Origin: Bacteroidia bacterium
Lineage (GTDB): Bacteria; Bacteroidota; Bacteroidia; Flavobacteriales_D; Cryomorphaceae
Length of the DNA stretch: 64,000 nt
Direction of reading: 5' to 3'
Assembly (NCBI GenBank): GCA_030427905.1
Contig: JAUICL010000009.1
Coordinates: forward strand, 1 to 64,000
Positions 34,351 through 41,784 of the stretch are shown one piece after another (position 1 is the stretch's first letter; every line of letters begins with the position of its first letter). Below the pieces are notes generated by a model. It searched no databases and had not been told where the DNA came from. It was given only the letters and a program-made list of their open reading frames with translations. A program made the position numbers and the translations under genes.

Positions 34351-35051
34351 AGTCCCTTTCGGTAGTCATACCTTCGATTGAGCCCATCGATACGGTCAAA
34401 GAGTTTCTGCCTGAAATACGGCTCCGATCAAATCAATTTCTTGTTGAGTTTCTCTTGGTGGATGCCACCTTTCAAGCCGATGTCAACAATTTTTGCGATG
34501 AGCTTGGTGTCAAATATGTCGTGTCAAGTCGTAAAGGCCGGGCGTTTCAAATGAATTTCGGGGCCAGCCAAGCTGCTCATGATATTCTTTTCTTTCTTCA
34601 CATCGACAGTATTCCACCACCAGATTTTGCTCGGATGGTGTTGGATGCTGTTCAAAATCAACAAGACTGTGGCTGTTTTCGGTTGAGGTTTGCCCCAAGT
34701 ACGATTTTTCTCAGTTTCTGGGCTTTCTTTTCGCGTTTTCATTGGCGAGTGGCTCGCGGCGGGGATCAGGGGCTATTTCTTTCAAAACAGCTTTTTAAAG
34801 CACTCGGTGGGTTTGACGAAAGTTTACCCATTATGGAAGATGTGGAGTTTTGTCATCGACTTGAGAAGCAAGCAAACTTTCAAATTCTAAAGCCGAAAAT
34901 TCAGACATCTTCTAGGAAGTATATGGCCTATGGCCAGTACCGGTTGCAGTGGTTTTTTATTGTGACTACGATACAGTTTTGGAGAGGGGTATCTCCAGAA
35001 TTGTTGTACAAACGTTATCAGAAATTTCTACAAAAATCGAATTCTAAATAG
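34347..35051 (+). CDS. TIGR04283-type glycosyltransferase (rSAM/selenodomain-associated transferase 2)
   Basis: A 234-residue GT2-type protein. It opens with SLSVVIPSIEPIDTVKEFLP and has LLVDATFQADVNNF, the glycine/lysine region SSRKGRAFQMNFGA, LFFLHIDS at the metal-site position and RGGDQGLFLSKQLFKALGGF near the acceptor site, ending in MEDVEFCHRLEKQ. The family is linked to arsenosugar or other unusual sugar pathways by association. The start is GTG, sharing GTGA with the stop of the preceding gene, which shows tight coupling. Confidence 0.87.
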   Translation: MKSLSVVIPSIEPIDTVKEFLPEIRLRSNQFLVEFLLVDATFQADVNNFCDELGVKYVVSSRKGRAFQMNFGASQAAHDILFFLHIDSIPPPDFARMVLDAVQNQQDCGCFRLRFAPSTIFLSFWAFFSRFHWRVARGGDQGLFLSKQLFKALGGFDESLPIMEDVEFCHRLEKQANFQILKPKIQTSSRKYMAYGQYRLQWFFIVTTIQFWRGVSPELLYKRYQKFLQKSNSK

Positions 35052-35107
35052 GTAGAACGAATGAACTTTCATTTGGGTTTTATCTACCTTTAAGCCAACT
35101 GAATCTA

Positions 35108-36400
35108 ATGAACATACCCTTGTCTAATTTGCCTCGCGTTGTCATTGTTGGCGGTGGTTTTGGGGGGCTCCAACTGGCTCGAAAGATAGACTCGAGCAAA
35201 TATCAAGTCGTACTTCTCGACAAGCATAATTATCACACCTTTCAACCTCTTTTGTACCAGGTGGCTACAGCTGGTCTCGAACCCGATAGCATTGCTTATC
35301 CGCTTCGCAAAATCTTCAAGCAAAAGGCCAATTTCTATTTTAGAATGTCGGAAGTGGAAGAGATCCACCCTGAGAAAAAAGAAATCGATACGTCTATAGG
35401 AACCTTTACCTACGACATTTTGGTTCTGGCTACTGGAACGGTCACCAACTTCTTTGGCAATAAGGATATAGAGCGGCTGGCAATGGGGATGAAGACCGTT
35501 CCCGAGGCCTTGAATATTCGTTCGCTCTTGCTTCAGAATTTCGAAGCTGCATTGCTTACCGATGACCTTTCTGAGCGTGAAAGCTTGATGAATGTGGTGA
35601 TTGTTGGGGCTGGTCCTACAGGAGTGGAGCTAGCTGGGGCCATCGCCGAGCTCAAAGCGCACGTACTGCCAATGGACTATCCCGATTTGGATTTCAGACG
35701 AATGAACATCCACTTGGTGGAAGGAAGCTCCCGGGTTTTGCCGCCTATGGCTGTGGAAAGTTCAGAGAAGGCGGCCCGCTATCTCGAAAAGCTCGGTGTG
35801 CAAGTTTGGTTGAATACGAGAGTGATGGACTATGATGGAAAGACCATAACCACTGACAAACAGCCTATGCATACTCAAACCTTGATTTGGGCAGCAGGCG
35901 TGACTTGCAATCCACCTGGTGGCATTCCGGCTGATGTCATTGAGCGAGGAAACCGCATTCGCGTGGATAGATACAGCCGTGTAGAAGGTTTCGAAGGACT
36001 ATATGCTATCGGCGATCTCGCGTATATGGAGACCCCAAAATACCCAAAAGGTCAGCCTCAGGTGGCTCAGCCAGCGATTCAACAAGGCGTACATCTGGCC
36101 AAAAACTTGAAGAACCAAGCTCTTGGGAAAGCCTTGGTGCCCTTTGAATACAAGGATCCCGGCTCAATGGCTACCGTAGGGCGATCACGAGCCGTGTGCG
36201 AATTACCTGGGTTTAAAACCCAGGGCGCCTTCGCTTGGTTTATCTGGCTTGTCGTTCACCTTATGGCCTTGGTTGGATGGCGAAATAGAGCCGTGGTATT
36301 CTTCAATTGGGCGTATAATTTCTTTAACTACAATCGCGATATCCGTTTAATCATTAGACCGTACAACCGGGTTCAGCGCCAGCTGGATGAAACGGATTAA
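35108..36400 (+). CDS. ndh: Type II NADH dehydrogenase (NDH-2)
   Basis: A 430-residue FAD enzyme that transfers electrons from NADH to quinone without pumping protons. FAD-binding GxGxxG is VVIVGGGFGGLQ near residues 11-22, followed by LLDKHNYHTFQPLLYQVATA, a hallmark of NDH-2. The NADH-binding motif is VIVGAGPTGVELAGA. The C-terminal WLVVHLMALVGWRNRAVVFF and FFNYNRDIRLII form the membrane-attached end. The gene is single; its stop codon overlaps the convergent Asp-box protein gene by four bases. Confidence 0.95.
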   Translation: MNIPLSNLPRVVIVGGGFGGLQLARKIDSSKYQVVLLDKHNYHTFQPLLYQVATAGLEPDSIAYPLRKIFKQKANFYFRMSEVEEIHPEKKEIDTSIGTFTYDILVLATGTVTNFFGNKDIERLAMGMKTVPEALNIRSLLLQNFEAALLTDDLSERESLMNVVIVGAGPTGVELAGAIAELKAHVLPMDYPDLDFRRMNIHLVEGSSRVLPPMAVESSEKAARYLEKLGVQVWLNTRVMDYDGKTITTDKQPMHTQTLIWAAGVTCNPPGGIPADVIERGNRIRVDRYSRVEGFEGLYAIGDLAYMETPKYPKGQPQVAQPAIQQGVHLAKNLKNQALGKALVPFEYKDPGSMATVGRSRAVCELPGFKTQGAFAWFIWLVVHLMALVGWRNRAVVFFNWAYNFFNYNRDIRLIIRPYNRVQRQLDETD

Positions 36401-38904
36401 TCAATCACTTTGATCTTTTTGCTGCCTAGTTTAACACCATCTTTTAAGACTGTGATTAAATATACACCTGATGGTAGTTCAGGAAGGCTAATTTGGTCTT
36501 GATCACTTCCCAATTTTCCAGCTCCTACCATTTTCCCAGAAAGGTCATGGATCGCATATTGATTTGAATCATCAAGGCCTTCGAGCTTTATGTGATCTCG
36601 GGCAGGGTTGGGGTAAACCAAGAAATCTAGCTCTGCGCCTTCATTTGTGTTGTCTGGATTTGTCAAGACTTCGCTCAGCGGTACCGACCAGATTGATTGA
36701 GCAAATGTACCCGCAACTAATCGGTTATCAATATGGTCAATAGCCAAGTCACTCACTACAATGTATGGCATATTGGCACCTACGCGTGACCAATTATCCC
36801 CACCATTTTCAGTTAGATAAACGCCGTTGTCTGTGGCAATGAACCAAATGCCTGGAGCGTATTCTTCAAAGTGATTAATTGGCATGGCAGGTAAATCACC
36901 TGTCACAGGTTCCCAGGTACTTCCGAAATCGGTACTTCTGTATAAATGCGAAGTGTTGTCATTGAGGCGATAGCCCGACAGGCAAACGAAGACAGTTCCT
37001 GCCGCTGTACTGGAACCTTTGATGTCGGTAACGTAGTAATTGGGCAGTCCGTCAGAAATATTCTCCCATTCTTCGGTATCGGGTTGGTGCACCCATACCA
37101 GTCCATCTGAAGTTCCTGCGTACAAAACATTTTCTTCGATTGGTGATTGCGTCAATGTGGAAATCGTTCTGTTTGAGTTATTGTCTACATCATCTACCAG
37201 TGATGGTGAAATAGGCAAGAAGGTGCCGTAAGGAGCAAAATCCATTCGGTACACGCGTTCCGTAGCAGCATAGAGCACGGTATTGTCAAAATGACTCATA
37301 ATGAACGGGCTATCCCAATTGCTCCGATCATCTGGATCTATTCCTTGGTCGGTGAGATTGATGAAGTCGAAGAATTCGTAGTCAATCGCGTAAAAATTGC
37401 CCCTTTGAGTTGTGCAATAGAAGATGTTTGGATTTACCGGATCGGGAATCGGCGTGAATCCATCCCCACCAAAAATCCGGATCCATGGATCGTCGGGGTT
37501 CTCGTCGGGACCTGATGTGCCGTTATCTTGCGCTCCACCATAATAAACGCTTCCTGTGAACGGGTCGGTTGCAATGCGGTAGAACTGTGTGTTTGGAATC
37601 TCATCCACATCTTGCCATCCTAAGCTAAATGGTTCAAGTCCGGTAGTAGTGCGGTACAACCCACCATCAGTAGCGAGCAGTATATCGCCATCTCCAATGT
37701 ACTCCATGTCGTGTTTATCGGCGTGTACTTCGTAGGTCCACCAATCTGGAACGCTTTGAAACCAGGTCGCACCGCCATCTGTGGTGCTATACATGTCTAC
37801 GCCCAATACAGATATTTCATCTTCATCGAAAGGGCTTAATCCCAATTTTGCAAAGTACCAGCCAAACCCACCGAGAGCGTTTTCGCCAATTCCATCCGTT
37901 GGTATTTCAGAAAATGAAGCCCCACTATCATTCGACTTGAAAATTCCCTGAAGCTGGGAATCCACCCCGACGTAAAGCGCATAAACTTTGCTCGGATCAA
38001 CATCCCAGAGCTTTAGCCCAATTCGCCCAACAGGGCCAGTCGGCAGGCCGTTCGTCAGCTCTGTCCAGTTTTCGCCTCCATCAGAAGTTTTGAAGATTCC
38101 ACCTTCATCGCCAGATACCACACTTTCGAATACGGTGCGAATTCTGTTCCAGTTGGCAACATAGATTTCTTCGGGATTAGAAGGATTCATCACCATATCG
38201 GTGATTCCCGAAGCTTCTGATACAGAGAAGATCTTAGTCCAAGATTGACCACCGTCATTACTGCGATATAGTCCACGATCTTCAGATTCAACAAAAGGAA
38301 CACCCATGGCACCGGCAAAAATCTGATCCGGATTATTGGGGTTTACCACTATTTTAGAGATGATTCGGCATTCTTCCAGACCGATGTACTCGAAGTTTTC
38401 ACCTCCATCTGTGCTTTTAAAAACACCACCACCGATCCAAACGGTACCAGGAACATTCGGGTCGCCTGTCCCGACATAGATTGTTTGTGAATTGGTAGGA
38501 TCAAAAACGATATCACTAATTGGAAGGTGGCTAATCTCATTTGTAATTGGCTCCCAGGATTCGCCTGCATCTGTGGTGCGATAAACGCCACCGCCTGCCG
38601 TTCCGCTCAGCCAAACATCATCGTTTTCCGGGTGAATGGCCACGCAATTAATTCGTCCTCCGATGTTGTAAGGACCATTTATCATCCATTCTGCGTCATC
38701 AGATTTTGCCGCGTCTTGGTTGGCAAACCGCTTGGCCCGTTTTAAGCTCTGATCCATGGCTGCGTAGTCCAAAATGCTATCTGGAAATGCGCGTTGGAAG
38801 AAGAAATGATCGAAAGGTTCGTGCTTAGATTCAAATTTATTTTCGGCACAAGATGCAATCAGGATAGCTGTGGTGAGCAGCCAAATTAGGTTTCTAAATT
38901 TCAT
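36397..38904 (-). CDS. Asp-box (VPS10/sortilin-like) lipoprotein with T9SS type A domain
   Basis: An 835-residue protein. N-terminus MKFRNLIWLLTTAILIASC ends in a lipobox (cysteine 19). The body holds many Asp-box repeats, e.g. YRTTDAGESW, FKSTDGGENF, YRSNDGGQSW and FKTSDGGENW, which build sortilin/VPS10-like propellers. The C-terminus is a T9SS type A domain (FLVYPNPARDHIKLEG; IHDLSGKMVGAGKL; LPSGVYLITVLKDG). Lipidation and T9SS export on one protein is unusual. An in-frame extension to 38988 lacks a signal peptide and was dropped. Confidence 0.9.
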   Translation of the reverse strand: MKFRNLIWLLTTAILIASCAENKFESKHEPFDHFFFQRAFPDSILDYAAMDQSLKRAKRFANQDAAKSDDAEWMINGPYNIGGRINCVAIHPENDDVWLSGTAGGGVYRTTDAGESWEPITNEISHLPISDIVFDPTNSQTIYVGTGDPNVPGTVWIGGGVFKSTDGGENFEYIGLEECRIISKIVVNPNNPDQIFAGAMGVPFVESEDRGLYRSNDGGQSWTKIFSVSEASGITDMVMNPSNPEEIYVANWNRIRTVFESVVSGDEGGIFKTSDGGENWTELTNGLPTGPVGRIGLKLWDVDPSKVYALYVGVDSQLQGIFKSNDSGASFSEIPTDGIGENALGGFGWYFAKLGLSPFDEDEISVLGVDMYSTTDGGATWFQSVPDWWTYEVHADKHDMEYIGDGDILLATDGGLYRTTTGLEPFSLGWQDVDEIPNTQFYRIATDPFTGSVYYGGAQDNGTSGPDENPDDPWIRIFGGDGFTPIPDPVNPNIFYCTTQRGNFYAIDYEFFDFINLTDQGIDPDDRSNWDSPFIMSHFDNTVLYAATERVYRMDFAPYGTFLPISPSLVDDVDNNSNRTISTLTQSPIEENVLYAGTSDGLVWVHQPDTEEWENISDGLPNYYVTDIKGSSTAAGTVFVCLSGYRLNDNTSHLYRSTDFGSTWEPVTGDLPAMPINHFEEYAPGIWFIATDNGVYLTENGGDNWSRVGANMPYIVVSDLAIDHIDNRLVAGTFAQSIWSVPLSEVLTNPDNTNEGAELDFLVYPNPARDHIKLEGLDDSNQYAIHDLSGKMVGAGKLGSDQDQISLPELPSGVYLITVLKDGVKLGSKKIKVID

Positions 38905-39054
38905 GTGATTCAGGCTTTTACATCGAACAATATCTGCATGATTCGACAAAAGAACAAAATCTGGATTCATCGTTTCTTTGATTTTCACCGTAGCCCTATC
39001 ATCGTTATTCGAATAGATTCAACTTTCTTTGAATAAACTGTGCAACTATTTGAA

Positions 39055-39657
39055 ATGAAAAGAGTCAATACTGACAAAGCAACAAATAGCGATTTGGAAG
39101 ACTTACAGTTGGCGAAGGCTTGTATTGACGGAAACGACCGTGCCCAGTCTCAGCTGTTTGAAAAGTATTCCGGTCAGATGATGGCTTTGTGCTTGAGATA
39201 TGGCTCTGATTATGAAGAAGCTCAGGACATGTTTCAAGACGGCTTTGTGAAGGTGTTTCAAAAGTTGCATCTGTACAATGGGAAGGGCCCCTTAGGCGCT
39301 TGGATCAGACGTACGATTGCAAACAACGCACTCGATCACATCAGACGGAATAAGCGTATGAAGGACAATGTCTCGCTTTTTGGCGTAGAGTATAAGCTTG
39401 AAGCAGAAGATACCATCGATCCATTCGAGGACGAAGGCCCGCTTCTAAGCAATGAACGGCTCACCGAGTTGATTCATACTATGCCGGTGGGATATCGTAC
39501 TGTTTTCAACCTCTATTGCGTGGAAGAATACAGTCATAAGGAGATAGCTGAACAACTTGGAATTACGGAAAGTACATCCAAAACTCAATACAGAAAAGCT
39601 AAAGCGTATATGCGCAAGCTTATTACAGAAGAATTAAAAGGTACTTATAGTGAATAA
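39055..39657 (+). CDS. ECF-type RNA polymerase sigma-70 factor
   Basis: A 200-residue sigma factor. Region 2: AQSQLFEKYSGQMMALCLRY and YEEAQDMFQDGFVKVFQKL, with region 2.4-like GAWIRRTIANNALDHIRRNK. Region 4: MPVGYRTVFNLYCVEEYSHK and IAEQLGITESTSKTQYRKAK. Both halves are complete. The ATG at 39055 is preferred over an in-frame GTG 15 bases earlier. The downstream gene begins within its last codons (GTGAATAA), so its product is the obvious partner. The target promoter is not evident. Confidence 0.94.
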   Translation: MKRVNTDKATNSDLEDLQLAKACIDGNDRAQSQLFEKYSGQMMALCLRYGSDYEEAQDMFQDGFVKVFQKLHLYNGKGPLGAWIRRTIANNALDHIRRNKRMKDNVSLFGVEYKLEAEDTIDPFEDEGPLLSNERLTELIHTMPVGYRTVFNLYCVEEYSHKEIAEQLGITESTSKTQYRKAKAYMRKLITEELKGTYSE

Positions 39658-40729
39658 GGACATTTTTGAAATAAAAATAGGAGAACAACTCCGAGATGCG
39701 AATGCTTCGGTTCCAAAAGGGGCCTGGGAAGCTATTCAATCGCAGGTTCAAGGCGGAAGCTCTGCTGTTTCGGCTTTCAAACCGAAACTTGGACTTTTGA
39801 TCGGTGGGGCCATGATGCTGTCATTGGCTTATTACAGTGCCAATCGATCAACTGTTGAGAGCCATGAAGGGGCATCAGTGCATCATGCGCAAATGGCTCA
39901 TGACGCGGATCTTCAGCCACAGAAAGCCCAAAAGGCAAATTCTCTCAAAGCGGTCGAGTCAGAAGGGCAAAAGCTACCTGAGTCGCATGCTCAGATTGCC
40001 GTTGTAGAGAAGTCACCTTCGTCTATAGTTGTGAACGACGCGGTAGAAGTGCGTGAAGTAGAAGCCTTTGAGCTTGATGAAATGCCGATAAACTCAGTAA
40101 ACCAAGTCCAAACTCAGGATCGAGTTGAATCGCCAAAGATTCAAACTGTTGTAAAAGCCCCTGAGGAAATGATTCAGGAAGAAGTTGCTGCTGCTGTTGA
40201 AACCGCCCAAATAGACGCAATAATCGGAGCAAGTGAAATTTTCGGTTACGCCCCGCTTAAGGTGAAGTTTGATAATCTAGGCGATGGGGATTCTTACGCA
40301 TGGGACTTCGGTAAATGGGGTGGATCGCGTGAGAAGTCACCAGAAGTCACTTTTGAAGAACCGGGTACGTACGTGGTTTATCTTACCGTAACCAGCGATG
40401 ACGGTCAGGAGTCGGTAGATCAAATACAAGTGAAGGTGCAAGAAGGTTCAAGCCTGACTGTACACAACGCCTTCTCACCGAATGGAGATGGGATAAACGA
40501 CACCTACAAAATAGAAGGTGCCTACAATATCGAATCATTCTTGATGATCATCACCAACCAACGTGGGGAGATCGTATTCCAAACCCGTGACATCAATGAA
40601 GGGTGGTCTTATGATGCAACCGTTCATGGTGGAGATGGCGACTCATACTTCGTGACCTACAAAGCTGTTGGTGTGGATGGACGAGTTCACGCAGCCGAAA
40701 GAATGGCATTGAACATAGTCGGATATTAA
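39650..40729 (+). CDS. One-pass membrane protein: anti-sigma-like N-terminus, PKD domain, gliding/T9SS C-terminal domain
   Basis: A 359-residue protein coupled to the ECF sigma gene by an 8-base overlap and a GTG start. Residues 1-45 are a short cytoplasmic region (FEIKIGEQLRDANASVPKGA) of the kind found in Bacteroidota anti-sigma factors, followed by one uncleaved membrane helix at about 47-62 (LGLLIGGAMMLSLAYY). Residues 65-188 are a polar linker rich in E, Q and A. A PKD domain spans about 189-265 (YAPLKVKFDNLGDGDSYAWD; EEPGTYVVYLTVTSDDGQ). Residues 270-359 match the gliding-motility-associated/T9SS type B C-terminal domain (NAFSPNGDGINDTYKIEG; IITNQRGEIVFQ; GWSYDATVHGGDGDSYFV). The mixture implies signalling across the envelope rather than ordinary cargo. 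Role inferred. Confidence 0.8.
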   Translation: MNKDIFEIKIGEQLRDANASVPKGAWEAIQSQVQGGSSAVSAFKPKLGLLIGGAMMLSLAYYSANRSTVESHEGASVHHAQMAHDADLQPQKAQKANSLKAVESEGQKLPESHAQIAVVEKSPSSIVVNDAVEVREVEAFELDEMPINSVNQVQTQDRVESPKIQTVVKAPEEMIQEEVAAAVETAQIDAIIGASEIFGYAPLKVKFDNLGDGDSYAWDFGKWGGSREKSPEVTFEEPGTYVVYLTVTSDDGQESVDQIQVKVQEGSSLTVHNAFSPNGDGINDTYKIEGAYNIESFLMIITNQRGEIVFQTRDINEGWSYDATVHGGDGDSYFVTYKAVGVDGRVHAAERMALNIVGY

Positions 40730-41784
40730 TCATTCGAATTTCTCCAGCTCAGATAGAGTTGGAGAAATTCATTATAATTCTCGACACCACTCGAGATTCC
40801 CTGCATTTTCAAATACGTGTCGTTGAAAGCGTCTGTTAGCTCAGGAAAATAGGCTTCGTGCTTGTAGTACTGGCGAATGATAGCCTCTCGATCTTGCCGC
40901 AATTCTTCAGGAATTTGGGCGGCCAATGCTTCAACCTGTTCTGGAGCCAGTTCCCGATTTACTTCTCGAGCCACTTGACGCCACAGCATGTAGTGGGCGG
41001 CGTACTCGCCTATCGGATCCTGACTTTTTAAGCAGGCCAGAAACGAAACAAAATTAGCTTCTGCTTCGCTTGTAATACCCATGCTATGGGCCAGCTCGTG
41101 CGCAAGCACATAAACCTGTTGTAGATTGGTCAACCCGGCATCGATGTTTGCTTCGCCAGTGAATGGGTTGTATATACCCGATATTCCCAAACGACGCAAG
41201 GTGCCTTCAGGGCGCACGCGCTGTGCTTTTGTTGGGATGGTCGAAGCCGGAAAATCTGAGAGCACGCCGCTAACCCACGAGCTTATTTCTTCATCGCTCG
41301 GAATGTGGGAAACTGAAAGAATTGATGAATCTGCTGGAAGCTCAAGTCGCAATCGCGCTTGGTGAGCATCTTCCATCACTTCGAGGTAAATGGCAGCAAT
41401 ATTGACTTCATAGTCATCTATTGTCAAATGATTGCGCTCAGCATATCCCTGGCTAGTATACTGGAATCCGAAGTATACCATATAGACCGAAACGATCCAC
41501 CCAAGGCCGTTGAGACCATTCATAAGTACATTCTTCCAAGGCTTCCTTCGGCGAAGGCCAAAGACTATAATGAGCAGGAGCAAAGCTGCAATGATGTAGT
41601 AACCCGGAACAATCCACAAAAAGTAGAGCCATGACTGTATGCGCCGTATAAACGGAAAGAGTCCGTCGAAATAGACGGACTCTTGTACCATAGGAAAGCT
41701 GACGAAAATAAAGCGGACAATCAAAACTAAAAGGAGGGAAGTAATACCCAAATTGGTTTTTAAAAATCGCCCAACTCGCTTCAT
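40726..41784 (-). CDS. DUF3810 membrane protein with HExxH motif
   Basis: A 352-residue protein with two to three N-terminal membrane helices (LGITSLLLVLIVRFIFVSF; YIIAALLLLIIVFGL; GLGWIVSVYMVYFGF) and a soluble domain carrying VLAHELAHSMG (H229, E230, H233), a zinc-protease-like HExxH, and a later TSEAEANFVSFL that supplies a glutamate. This is DUF3810, a Bacteroidota family presumed to be membrane metallopeptidases. Starts one base after the stop of the upstream S9 peptidase gene, so the two are probably an operon. Stop shared with the convergent T9SS-tail gene. Confidence 0.88.
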   Translation of the reverse strand: MKRVGRFLKTNLGITSLLLVLIVRFIFVSFPMVQESVYFDGLFPFIRRIQSWLYFLWIVPGYYIIAALLLLIIVFGLRRRKPWKNVLMNGLNGLGWIVSVYMVYFGFQYTSQGYAERNHLTIDDYEVNIAAIYLEVMEDAHQARLRLELPADSSILSVSHIPSDEEISSWVSGVLSDFPASTIPTKAQRVRPEGTLRRLGISGIYNPFTGEANIDAGLTNLQQVYVLAHELAHSMGITSEAEANFVSFLACLKSQDPIGEYAAHYMLWRQVAREVNRELAPEQVEALAAQIPEELRQDREAIIRQYYKHEAYFPELTDAFNDTYLKMQGISSGVENYNEFLQLYLSWRNSND

